Part shown: in pieces, positions 52,178 to 63,540 of the stretch
Layout of the letters: each line of letters starts with the position of its first letter
How positions within the stretch are numbered: position 1 is the stretch's first letter
Assembly: GCA_037355855.1 (NCBI GenBank)
Contig: CM074759.1
Location: 7,874,001 to 7,938,000, forward strand
Direction of reading: 5' to 3'
Source: Pseudo-nitzschia pungens
Lineage: Eukaryota; Bacillariophyta; Bacillariophyceae; Bacillariales; Bacillariaceae
Length of the DNA: 64,000 nt
Notes under the pieces: generated by a model
Databases searched by the model: none
The model's input: only the letters and a program-made list of their open reading frames with translations
Told to the model about the DNA's origin: nothing
Translations under genes and position numbers: made by a program

Positions 52178-52330
52178 CGTCCGAAAACTGTTTCGCGACC
52201 CCTCCCAAGAATTTATTTAGGGGGGTCGCGATTTATTCCTGGCTCATTTTGACGTAGCTCGATTCCTAGCTCTCTCGCGATTCGCAACCCCAATCGCGAC
52301 CCAGTTACTACCTCAAAAAAATAAAATTCA
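52178..52330 (+). mobile_element. Transposon-like terminus, copy 1
   Basis: Starts CGTCCGAAAACTGTTTCGCG. Just inside lies a palindrome, TCGCGACCCCTCCC...GGGGGGTCGCGA. GCGATTCGCAACCCCAATCG and CGCGACC repeats follow. The same terminus recurs at 57402 and 59547 and inverted at 63540. No transposase is linked, so a non-autonomous element is likely. Confidence 0.65.
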
Positions 52331-52661
52331 AACTCGACCCAAATTTTTTTTCAATCTGACTCATTATTACCGACCCTACCATCATTATATATTATGAGAC
52401 TGTTGCAGAAATTCACTCCCAAAAATTGATTTCTCATCCCGACACAAAGTATTTCCCATCACACCCCTCAAGAAATTCATCACAAAAATCACAATTATTA
52501 CCCGAAGCCCAGGAATCGCGACCCCCATGAAAAAAAATTTTGAAACACTATGATGCAAAATATAAGTCTTTCTTTTGATAAATATTGATATTACTCTAAT
52601 AATTGTTTATTCTCTGTTCAATTTTCTCACACACGCACACACAAATTTTGGTTCGTTAAAA

Positions 52662-52975
52662 GAAGTCGTCGTCCTTGAAATCGTCGTCGCTCTTCGTTTC
52701 GATCGTCCTTGTCTTCGTCGTCCTTGAAGTCGTCGTTGCTTCTCGCTTCGATCGTCTTCGTCCTCCCTGAAGTCGTCGTTGCTCTTCGCTCCAAATTGCC
52801 TTCCTCTTCGTCGTCCTCCCTGAAATCGTCGTCCTCTCTGAAATTGTCGTTGCTCTTCGCTTCGATTGGCTTCGTCGTCCTCTCTGAAATCGTCGTTGCT
52901 CTTCGCTTCGATCGTCTTCGTCGTCCTTGAAATTGTCGTTGCTCTTTGCTCCGATCGTCTTCGTCCTCATGCACA
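52662..52975 (+). repeat. TCGTCC-rich arm, inverted relative to 56270-56610
   Basis: Built of CGTCGTTGCTCTTCGCTTCG then ATCGTCTTCGTCGTCC-type units. The reverse complement of the same units is found at 56270-56610, so the two arms face each other about 3.3 kb apart. The second duplication copy has the same pair. Confidence 0.8.
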
Positions 52976-53754
52976 CCACACAAATTTTGGTTCAAACGAT
53001 TTTTAAATAATGGTCATCGTGATAATTTCATCCATACCGGTATCTGTACTGCCAGTAAAGGTCTCCTCACATCGCATCATATTTCATCAGTTGCGATCCC
53101 ATCATATTTGTCTTGCGATCGCAATATGTGTCAGTTGCCCCGTCGCATTAAAGTTGATTCTTCCCTATCAGTAGCAAGCAGGCAACTCAATACAGAATGA
53201 GAACAATTGAAATCCATTATCAATACCCCAGATCTTGATGCGGTTTACTCACCGTCGCATTGTATTTCATTTGCCATTGCATCCTATTTCATCAGCAGTT
53301 GCAGTCGCCTCCCTATCAGGAGCAAGCAGGCAAGTCAATGATGCACAGTTAGACGAATCAAAATCCATTATTAATACCTCCTCCAACCTTGATGTGGTTC
53401 ACTTACCATTTCCAGTTGCCGTCTTTCTTGTTCCATTCCGACCCAAAATTATGTGAAGTAAGATTTACGACCGACACATGCATTTTCTGTCATGCATTTA
53501 TTTGCTGAGAATTGATTTCTTCTACATGATAGCAGTAGAGTTACTACTAGTAGTATGTACCGTACTGAAGTAATAGTAGAAACCAGTAGAAACCTGATGG
53601 TGGTATTGCGCGCCACCTAAACCAAAGAGAGCCTGCCCCGCTGCGCCATAATTTTTGACTACCTCTTATGTACTACTACCTATGCACTGCAGTAGTATGT
53701 AGCAGCAGTGTATAACTGTACTACTCTTACAAGCAGCAAGAATAGTACTACCTC

Positions 53755-55540
53755 AGTGAATATACCATCAAATCAAATATCTGAATGAATCTGGCCAATC
53801 TTTGTGTGATTCCAATGTGAATATTTCTCATCCTATGCATGGGCAAGAGTATGCAAAAAGAAGTATTCAAAAATCACCTATAATTTGGGTGTCACCACTG
53901 AATAATTAATATTTGGTCCACTACTGGAAAATTCACTAGAAAATACTGTAAAATCACATATCGGAATGGATCTGGCCAATATTTGTGTAATTCCAATGTG
54001 AATATTCCTCATACTGTGCATGGGCAAGACTATTCAAAAAGAAGTATTCGAAAATCATTGAAAGTTTGGATGTCACCACTGAATAATTAATATTTGGCCC
54101 AGTACTGCGGCATGTACTAGAAAATACTGTAAAATCAAATATCTGAATGAATCTGGCCAATCTTTGTGTGATTCCAGTGTGAATATTCCTCATCCTATGC
54201 ATGGGCAAGACTATTCAAAAAGAAGTATTCAAAAATCACCTATAATTTTGGTGTCACCACTGAATAATTAATATTTGATTAACTACTGGAATATTTACTA
54301 GAAAAAAGTACCAAATCAAATATCTGAATGAATGTGGTCAATTTTTGTGTGATTCCAGTGTGAATATTCCTCATCCTATGCATGGGCAAGACTATTCAAA
54401 AAGAAGTATTCCAAAAGCACCAATAATTTGGATGTCACCACTGAATAATTAATATTTGGTCCACTACTGCGGAATTTACTAGAAAATACTGTAAAATCAA
54501 ATATCTGAATGAATCTGGCCAATATTTGTGTGATTCCAGTGTGAATATTCCTCATCCTATGCATGGGCAAGAGTATTCAAAAAGAAGTATTCCAAAAGCA
54601 CCAATAATTTTGATGTCACCACTGAATAATTAATATTTGGTCCACTACTGCAGAATTTCCTAGAAAAAATTACCAAATCAAATATCTGAATGAATGTGGC
54701 CAATATTTGTGTGATTCCAGTGTGTATATTTCTCATCCTATGCATGGGCAAGAGTATGCAAAAACAAGTATTCAAAAATCACTGATGATATGGGTGTCAC
54801 CACTGAATAATTAATATTTGGTCCACTACTGCAGAAATTACTAGAAAAAAGTACCAAATCAAATATCTGAATGAATGTGGCCAATATTTGTGTGATTCCA
54901 GTGTGTATATTCCTCATCCTATGCATGGGCAAGAGTATGCAAAAACAAGTATTCAAAAATCACCTATAATTTGGGTGTCACCACTGAATAATTAATATTT
55001 GGTCCACTACTGCAGAATTCACTAGAAAAAAGTACCAAATCACATATCTGAATGAATGTGGCCAATATTTGTGTGATTCCAGTGTGAATATTTCTCATCC
55101 TATGCATGGGCAAGACTATTCAAAAAGAAGTATTCAAAAATCACCAATGGTATGGGTGTCACCACTCAATATTTAATATTTGGTCCACTACTGCGGAATT
55201 TACTAGAAAAAAATACTAAATCACATATCTGAACAAATCTGGCCAATAGTTGTGTGATTCCAGTGTGAATATTTCTCATCCGGTGCATGGGCAAGACTAT
55301 TCAAAAAGAAGTATTCAAAAATCACCAATAATTTGGGTGTCACCACAGAATAATTAATATTTGGTAAACTACTGCAGAATTTACTAGAAAAAAGTACCAA
55401 ATCACATATCTGAACAAATCTGGCCAATATTTGTGTGATTCCAGTGTGAATATTTCTCATCCTATGCATGGGCAAGACTATTCAAAAAGAAGTATTCCAA
55501 AAGCACCAATAATTTGGATGTCACCATTGAATAACTGAAT
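53755..55540. repeat. 181-bp satellite, array 1 (about 10 units)
   Basis: AT-rich units carry landmarks TGATTCCAGTGTGAATATT, CATCCTATGCATGGGCAAGA and GTCACCACTGAATAATTAAT. TGCATGGGCAAG recurs every 181 bases from about 53835 to 55465. The apparent minus-strand frames of about 64-84 codons are satellite artefacts. Confidence 0.95.
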
Positions 55541-56269
55541 ACATCACCTTGTGACAAGTGCTTCGCAGCAAAAATATTGCTATCGCATCGTGATGTAGCA
55601 AAAGACATTCCCATGGTTAGACTCGAACCACTACAGTTCATTTATGGCACAGTACCACTATTACACTCTAGTACTACTGAGAATATGTTGTCTTTATGTT
55701 ATAATGCTACTACCATCTCAGGGAAGGCTCATCCTGTATAATATGTACCAACAGTAAGGTACCGGCGTACCTCCACCTCCACCACTTCGCGCCAAAAGAT
55801 TTGTACCAGTACCCTACGTACAGTATACACAGTACTGGAAACCTACACATCCCCTGCCTATACATACATACGTACTACTAGCTAGGTACTAGTATGTATG
55901 CAGACATGTCATTTTTTCTTTTACTAAGACTGTAGACTTAGTACTGTAATCTACGTACATTGCTGTCATTCTTTCCAGTCAGCCTGTACAAACAGTACTG
56001 TTACCTACGTGAATTCGAATTTTCCGCCCCACATCTCCCTCGTGGAGGATGTGTCATAATTTTCGTTTTGGCGTTGGAAATTTTCTGTCAGGCCCAGTTT
56101 AAAGTGAGATCAAGGCGCCTGGTACCATCTTGGAGAGACTAATGGCAAAGAAAGTAAAGAACTGATCACTCTTGAAATCCTTCCTGTTATCTTTTGTTAT
56201 CAAGGTAGGGTGGGTTGCAGACCTTGAGTCATCTGGCTTATCCAGATATCTACGAGTACGACGCGCGAA
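55541..56269. other. Duplicated single-copy-like segment
   Basis: Related to 60205-60880. It contains GTACTAC-rich sequence and a conserved TTTTCCGCCCCACATCTCCC block near 56020. I see no gene. Confidence 0.5.
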
Positions 56270-56610
56270 CGAACCTGCAGAGGACGACAAAGACGATCAG
56301 AACAACGAAGACCGAAGACACTAAAAGGTACGACGAAGGTACAATCGTAGAAGAGGGGGACGACGATGACGAGCGAGACGACGACGACCGGGACGACGAC
56401 GACGACCGGGACGACGATGACGACTAACCGCCCGTTGTTTATTTTGTACATCCACACACAGATCGTAGCAAAGAGCAACGACGAAGACGATCGAAGCGAA
56501 GAGCAACGACGATTTCAAGGACGATGACGACGACGATCGAAACGAAGAGTAACGACGAATTTCAAGGACGACGACGACGACGACGATCGAAACGAAGAGC
56601 AATGACGCTT
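56270..56610 (-). repeat. GACGAC-rich arm, inverted partner of 52662-52975
   Basis: Units such as GACGAAGACGATCGAAGCGA and AGAGCAACGACGA are the reverse complement of the left arm. They encode repetitive Asp/Asp-Arg frames with no sign of a real protein. Confidence 0.8.
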
Positions 56611-57401
56611 ATCGACGGGTTGCTGCTGCTTGCTGCCCCCCCCTGTATTATCGACGCGTTGCTGCTTGCTGCTTGCTGCTTGCTGTCCCCCCCCTGTATT
56701 ATCGACGCGTTGGTTGCTGCTTGCTGTCCCCCCCTTGTAGTATCGACGTGTTGCTGCTGCTTGCTGTCCCCCCCCTTGTATTATCGACGCGTTTATGTTA
56801 TCGACGGGTTGCTGCTGCTTTCTGCCCCCCCCTGTATTATTGACGCGTTGCTCCTTGCTGCTTGCTGCTTGCTGTCCCCCCCCTGTATTATCAACGCGTT
56901 TGTTGCTGCTTGCCGTCCCCCCCTGTACTTTCGACGCGTTCGTTGCTGCTTGCTGCTTGCTGTCCCCCCTGTATTGTCGACGCGTTGCTGCTTGCTGTCC
57001 CCCCTGTATTGTTGACGCGTTGCTGCTCGCTGTCCCCCCTGTATTGTCGACGCGTTCGTTGCTGCTTGCTGTCCCCCCTGTATTGTCGACGCGTTCGTTG
57101 CTGCTTGCTGCCCCCCCTGTACTTTCGACGCGTTCGTTGCTGCTTGCTGCTTGCTGTCCCCCCTGTATTGTCGACGCAATCGTTGCCCCCTGTATTATCG
57201 ACGCGTTGCTGCTTGCTGTCCCCCCTGTATTATCGACGCGTTGCTCCTGCTTGCTGTCCCCCCTGTATTGTCGACGCGTTGCTGCTTGCTGTCCCCCCTG
57301 CTGTATTATCGACGCGTTGCTGCTTGCTGTCCCCCCCCCGTATGATTATCGACGCGTTGCTGCTTGCTGTCCCCCCCTGTATTATCGACGCGTTACTCCT
57401 G
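56611..57401. repeat. GACGCGTTGCTGCTTGCTGT minisatellite, array 1
   Basis: Imperfect units of about 35-60 bases: TGTATTATCGACGCGTTGCT, then GCTTGCTGTCCCCCC. C-run length and unit length vary. All plus-strand frames are open by chance. Confidence 0.92.
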
Positions 57402-59059
57402 CGTCCGAAAACTGGTTCGCGACCCCTCCCAAGAATTTATTTAGGGGGGTCGCGATTTATTCCTGGCTCATTTTGACGTAGCTCGATTCCTAGCTCTCTC
57501 GATTCGCAACCCCAATCGCGACCCAGATACTACCTCAATTACGAGAAAAAAAATAAAGACCCAAATTTTTTTTCAATCTGACTCATTATTACTGACCCTA
57601 CCATCATTATATATTATGAGACTGTTGCAGAAATTCACTCCCAAAAATTGATTTCTCATCCCGACACAAAGTATTTCCCATCACACCCCTCAAGAAATTC
57701 ATCACAAAAATCACAATTATTACCCGAAGCCCAGGAATCGCGACCCCCATGAAAAAAAATTTTGAAACACTATGATGCAAAATATAAGTCTTTCTTTTGA
57801 TAAATATTGATATTACTCTAATAATTGTTTATTCTCTGTTCAATTTTCTCACACACGCACACACAAATTTTGGTTCGTTAAAAGAAGTCGTCGTCCTTGA
57901 AATCGTCATCGCTCTTCATTTCGGTCGTCCTTGTCTTCGTCGTCCTTGAAGTCGTCGTTGCTTCTCGCTTCGATCATCTTCGTCCTCCCTGAAGTCGTCG
58001 TTGCTCTTCGCTCCAAATTGCCTTCCTCTTCGTCGTCCTCCCTGAAATCGTCGTCCTCTCTGAAATTGTTGTTGCTCTTTGCTTCGATTGGCTTCGTCGT
58101 CCTCTCTGAAATCGTCGTTGCTCTTCGCTTCGATCGTCTTCGTCGTCCTTGAAATCGTTGTTGCTATTTGCTCCGATCGTCTTCGTCCTCATGCACACCA
58201 CACAAATTTTGGTTCAAACGATTTTTAAATAATGGTCATCGTGATAATTTCATCCATACCGGTATCTGTACTGCCAGTAAAGGTCTCCTCACATCGCATC
58301 ATATTTCATCAGTTGCAATCGCACCATTTTGTCAGTTGCGATCCCATCATATTTGTCTTGCGATCGCAATATGTGTCAGTTGCCCCGTTGCATCATGTTT
58401 CGCATCATTTTTCAGTTGCCCCGTCGAATTAAAGTTGATTCTTCCCTATCAGTAGCAAGCAGGCAACTCAATGCAGAATTAGAACAATTGAAATCCATTA
58501 TCAATACCCCAGATCTTGATGTGCTTCACTCACCGTCGCATTATATTTCATTTGCCGTTGCATCCTATTTCATCAGCAGTTGCGGTCGCCTCCCTATCAG
58601 GAGCAAGCAGGCAAGTCAATGATGCACAGTTAGACGAATCAAAATCCATTATTAATACCTCCTCCAACCTTGATGTGGTTCACTTACCATTTCCATCTCA
58701 TTATATTTCAGTTGCCGTCTTTCTTGTTCCGTTCCGACCCAAAATTATGTGAAGTAAGATTTACGACACATGCATTTTCTGTCATGCATGTGTTTGCCGA
58801 GAATTGATTTCTTCTACATGATAGCAGTAGAGTTACTACTAGTAGTAGTATGTACCGTACTGAAGTAATAGTAGAAACCAGTAGAAAGCTGATGATGGTG
58901 ATATCGCGCGCCACCTAAACCACAGAGAGCCAGCCCCGCTGCGCCATAATTTTGGACTACCTCTTATGTACTACTACCTACGCACTGCAGTAGTATGTAG
59001 CAGCAGTGTATAACTGTGGTACTACTACTACAAGCAGCAAGAATAGTACTACCTCAGTG

Positions 59060-60210
59060 AATATACCATCAAATCAAATATCTGAATGAATCTGGCCATT
59101 CTTTGTGTGATTCCAGTGTGAATATTTCTCATCCTATGCATGGGCAAGACTATTCAAAAAGAAGTATTCAAAAATCACCAATAATTTGGATGTCACCACT
59201 GAATAATTAGTAGTTGGCCCAGTACTGCGGAATTTACTAGAAAATACTGTAAAATCACATATCTGAATGAATCTGGCCAATCTTTGTGTGATTCCAGTGT
59301 GAATATTTCTCATCCTATCCATGGGCAAGAGTATGCAAAAAGAAGTATTCAAAAATCGCCAATGGTATGGGTGTCACCACTGAATAATTAATATTTGGTC
59401 AACTACTGCGGAATTCACTAGAAAAAAGTAGCAAATCACATATCGGAATGAATCTGGCCAATAGTTGTGTGATTCCAGTGTGAATATTCCTCATACTGTG
59501 CATGGGCAAGAGTATGCAAAAAGAAGTATTCAAAAATCACCAATAACGTCCGAAAACTGTTTCGCGACCCCTCCCAAGAATTTCCTCATCCTATGCATGA
59601 GCAAGAGAATTCAAAAAGAAGTATTCAAAAATCACCAATAGTTTGGGTGTCACCACTGAATAATTAATATTTGGTCCACTACTGGAAAATTTAGTAGAAA
59701 ATACTGTAAAATCAAATATCTGAATGAATCTGTCCAATATTTGTGTGATTCCGGTGTGAATATTCCTCATCCTGTGCATGGGCAAGAGAATTCAAAAAGA
59801 AGTATTCAAAAATCACCAATGGTATGGGTGTCACCACTGAATAATTAATATTTGGTCCACTACTGCAGAATTTACTAGAAAATACTGTAAAATCACATAT
59901 CTGAATGAATCTGTCCAATATTTGTGTGATTCCGGTGTGAATATTCCTCATCCTGTGCATGGGCAAGAGTATGCAAAAAGAAGTATTCAAAAATCACCTA
60001 TAATTTGGGTGTCACCACTGAATAATTGATATTTGGTCCACTACTGCAGAATTTACTAGAAAAAATTACCAAATCACATATCTGAATGAATCTGGCCAAT
60101 AGTTGTGTGATTCCAGTGTGAATATTCCTCATCCTATGCATGGGCAAGAGTATTCAAAAAGAAGTATTCAAAAATCACCAATAGTATGGATGTCACCATT
60201 GAATAACTGA
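59060..60210. repeat. 181-bp satellite, array 2
   Basis: Units with the CATGGGCAAGA landmark lie near 59140, 59322, 59503, 59600, 59780, 59961 and 60142. The spacing is broken only around 59547-59583, where a transposon-terminus fragment interrupts a unit. Confidence 0.93.
59547..59583 (+). mobile_element. Terminus fragment inserted in the satellite
   Basis: These 37 bases match 52178-52214 and interrupt a satellite unit after CACCAATAA. The sequence then resumes in satellite, at a different point of the unit. Confidence 0.75.
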
Positions 60211-60879
60211 AGAGCTCACTTATTCTGACTTGTGCTTCGCAGCAAAAATATTGTTATCGCATCGTGATGTAGCAAAATATATTTCCACCATGGCACTCGA
60301 ACCAATAACACCACATCAGTTACATCCAGTGATACCACTATTACTGTCTACTACTGCTTTAGAGTTGTTCTCTCTATCTTATAATGCTACTACCAAAAGA
60401 TTACGTACTTTCGGTACGTACTACTAGGTACGGGCATGTACTCACCACCAGTCATTTTTTGTTGTACTCAGCCAGTAGACTCACTACCAGAATCTACGTA
60501 CTACATTGATGTCATTTTTTTCACTCAGCCTGTACACCCAGTACTGTAGACTACTACTGTAAAGTACGACAACATACAACATAGTGGTGAATTTTGAGAT
60601 TCAACGTACTATCCTGTATTTTCCGCCCCACATCTCCCTCGTGAAGGATGTGTCATAATTTTCATTTTCGTTTCGGCGTTGGAATTTTCTGGCCGGTCCA
60701 GTTGAAAGTGAACCACGAGGCGCCTGGTACCATCTTGGAGAGACAAACGGCAAAGAAAGTATAGAACTGATCACTCTTGAAATCCTTGTTACCGTTTTCT
60801 TTTGCTATCAAGGTAGGGTGGGCTGCAGTCCTCGAATCACCTGGCTTACCCAGATATCTACGAGTACGACGCGCGCGAA
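60211..60879. other. Duplicated segment, second copy
   Basis: Diverged copy of 55541-56269, again with TTCGCAGCAAAAATATTG and the TTTTCCGCCCCACATCTCCC block near 60618. No gene seen. Confidence 0.5.
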
Positions 60880-61289
60880 CGAACCTGCAGAGGACGACGA
60901 AGACGATCGATCGGGGAGGGATGACGACACTAAAAGGTACGACGAAGGTACGATCGTAGAAGAGGGGGACGACGATGACGAGCGAGCTGACGACGACGAG
61001 CGAGCTGACGACGACGACCGGGACGACGATGACGACTAACCGCCCGTTGTTTATTTTGTACAACCACACACAGATCGTAGCAAAGAGCAACGACGAAGAC
61101 GATCGAAGCGAAGAGCAACGACGACTTCAAGGACGACAAACACGATCGAAACGAAGAGCAACGACGATTTCAAGGACGACGACGACGACGATCGAAACGA
61201 AGAGCAATGACAATTTCAAGGACGACGACGAGGAGGGGAACGACGAACGACCGATACGATTGGGCGATAGTTCTTTAAAAATATTCTCG

Positions 61290-62150
61290 TGTATTATCCC
61301 CCCTGTATTATCGTTGGGGTTTGACGCGTTGCTGCTGCTTGGTCCTTGCTGTTCCCCCTGTATAATCGACGCGTTGCTGCTGTTTGCTGTTTGCTGTACC
61401 CCCTGTGTTATCGACGCGTTGCTGCTTGCTGTCCCCCCCTGTATTATCGACGCGTTGCTTGTATTATCGACGCGTTGCTTGTATTATCGACGCGTTGCTT
61501 GTATTATCGACGCGTTGCTTGTATTATCGACGCGTTGCTTGTATTATCGACGCGTTGCTTGTATTATCGACGCGTTGCTTGTATTATCGACGCGTTGCCT
61601 GTATTATCGACGCGTTGCTTGTATTATCGACGCGTTGCTTGTATTATCGACGCGTTGCCTGTATTATCGACGCGTTGCTGCTTGCTGTCCCCCCTGTAAT
61701 ATCGACGCGTTGCTTGTATTATCGACGCGTTGCTTGTATTATCGACGCGTTGCTGCTTGCTGTCCCCCCTGTAATATCGACGCGTTGCTTGTATTATCGA
61801 CGCGTTGCTTGTATTATCGACGCGTTGCTGCTTGCTGTCCCCCCTGTAATATCGACGCGTTGCTTGTATTATCGACGCGTTGCTTGTATTATCGACGCGT
61901 TGCTGCTTGCTGTCCCCCCTGTAATATCGACGCGTTGCTTGTATTATCGACGCGTTGCTTGTATTATCGACGCGTTGCTTGTATTATCGACGCGTTGCTT
62001 GTATTATCTGTCCCCCCCTCTATTATCGACGCGTTGCTGCTTGCTGCTTGCTGTCCCCCCTGTATTTTCGACGAGTTTCTGCTTGCTGTCCCCCCTGTAT
62101 TTTCGACGCGTTGCTGCTTGCTGTCCCCCGATACGATCGAAAGACGGCGA
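61290..62150. repeat. GACGCGTT minisatellite, array 2 with perfect 20-bp core
   Basis: At 61441-61680 there are 12 consecutive 20-base units, GTATTATCGACGCGTTGCTT, almost perfect. Before and after are longer units with GCTTGCTGTCCCCCCTGTAA. The abrupt homogeneity suggests recent expansion. Confidence 0.95.
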
Positions 62151-62840
62151 TAGTTCTTTAAACATATTCTCGTGTATTATCCCCCCTGTATTATCGTTGG
62201 GGTTTGACGCGTTGCTGCTGCTTGGTCCTTGCTGTCCCCCCTGTATTATCGACGCGTTTATATTATCGACGCGTTGCTGTTTGTATTATCGACGCGTTGC
62301 TGCTGCTTGCTGTCCCCCTGTATTATCGACGCGTTGCTGTTTGTATTATCGACGCGTTGCTGTTTGTATTATTGACGCGTTGCTGCTGCTTGCTGTCCCC
62401 CCCTGTATTATCGACGCGTTGCTGCTGCTTGCTGCCCCCCCCTGTATTATCGACGCGTTGCTGCTGCTTGCTGTCCCCCCCTGTATTATCGACGCGTTGC
62501 TGCTGCTTGCTGTTTTATCGACGCGTTGCTGCTTGCTGGGGGGTATTATCGACGCGTTGCTGCTGCTTGCTGTCCCCCCCTGTATTATCGACGTGTTGCT
62601 GCTGCTTGCTGTCCCCCCCTGTATTATCGACGTGTTGCTGCTGCTTGCTGTCCCCCCCTGTATTATCAACGAGTTGCTGCTGCTTGCTGTTTTATCGACG
62701 CGTTGCTGCTTGCTGTCCCCCCCCTGTATTATCGACGCGTTGCTGCTGCTTGCTGTCCCCCCCTGTATTATCGACGCGTCGCTGCTGCTTGCTGTCCCCC
62801 CTGTATTATCGACGTGTTGCTGCTTGCTGCTTGGTGTCAT
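62151..62840. repeat. GACGCGTT minisatellite, array 3
   Basis: The block at 62145-62260 repeats the start of array 2 (GATAGTTCTTTAAA, ATATTCTCGTGTATTATCCC). Units of about 40 bases with GCTGCTGCTTGCTGTCCCCC follow, so the array start itself has been duplicated. Confidence 0.93.
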
Positions 62841-62879
62841 TGTCAGTCCATACTGTGATGGTGTGTGTCGGACCAAAGG

Positions 62880-63149
62880 GAGGGTGACTTCGGCTTTCGC
62901 AGAAGAAATAAAATCCATAAGATCGTTCTTAACATAATAAGTTCGGCAATCAATGTTGGACTTCAAGTGAAATGAAAGTCCTCTACAGACATATCGGTAG
63001 GTGTGAAAGTGGCTTGATTCTTGTTTGTATCCCTTGAAGGATTTTGATTTTCTACTTCTTCCGGAGGCAATGCAGTTGCGACAATGGAATGTCTTGGGTA
63101 TTCTGGGCTCATTGGCAAAGTGCCTTGGGTCGGAGGAAGCTTTCGGCAT
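62880..63149 (-). pseudogene. Cys/His-rich coding fragment, possibly transposase-derived
   Basis: A minus-strand frame reads FHCRNCIASGRSRKSKSFKG, then HFHTYRYVCRGLSFHLKSN, before running into minisatellite. It has the look of a zinc-binding region of a transposase or host protein and lies 370 bases from a transposon-like terminus. There is no start-to-stop gene. The family is not identified. Confidence 0.3.
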
Positions 63150-63479
63150 GGTGGTGTGTGTTTTTGTGATGCGATTCTTAGCTGGGGTACCGGTATGTGA
63201 TGTGACACCACTGAAAAAAAAAGTTCACAAAGGTGCACGACGTAACCCTTTGGTGTGATTGAAGTAAATTGGATTAAAAATTATTTGTTGTGTTGAGTCA
63301 AGTGTGTCAAATGTGTAAAATGGAATGAAAGTGTGAAGAGGGACTGAATGTCAGGGTCTAGAACAGAACATTTCCGTCGACACGTTGGGGGAGTTGAGAA
63401 AAGGGAGAAATGTGGTTGAGAATAATGGAAAAAAGGTTGTGAAATAAAAAATTGGGGTCGTGTTTTTTTAAGACATGTC

Positions 63480-63540
63480 GCGATCCGGTCGCGATCGGGT
63501 CGCGATTGGTCGCGATGGGTCGCGAAACAGTTTTCGGACG
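63480..63540 (-). mobile_element. Inverted transposon-like terminus with subterminal repeats
   Basis: Ends GGTCGCGAAACAGTTTTCGG ACG, the reverse complement of the 52178 terminus. Immediately inside are five near-copies of GGTCGCGAT, the arrangement expected of transposase-binding sites. Satellite sequence begins directly at 63541. Confidence 0.7.

Larger units (their letters stand above)
52178..56600. repeat. Segmental duplication, copy 1
   Basis: Collinear with about 57402-61190. Both copies run in order: terminus, AT-rich block, TCGTCC-rich block, CATCATATTTCA block, 181-bp satellite array, TTCGCAGCAAAAATATTG block, ACATCTCCCTCGTG block, GACGAC-rich block. Identity is very high in the first 1.5 kb and lower later. 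Confidence 0.85.
57402..61190. repeat. Segmental duplication, copy 2
   Basis: Starts CGTCCGAAAACTGGTTCGCG and follows copy 1 block by block. The satellite array inside has about six to seven units instead of ten and carries an extra 37-base terminus fragment at 59547. The inverted arms are at about 57880-58190 and 60880-61240. Confidence 0.85.

Noticed and set aside
53954..55475. Repeated minus-strand frames starting MPMHRMRNIHTGITQ
   Set aside because: They recur every 181 bases because they are satellite units, and each ends at unit stops.
56524..57481. Leu/Ala/Pro-Cys-rich frames in the first minisatellite
   Set aside because: All plus-strand frames are open through the repeat; no start context or domain.
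60975..62937. Long Tyr/Arg/Val/Leu-Ser-Thr-Arg repeat frames
   Set aside because: These are translations of the 20- and 40-base minisatellite units.
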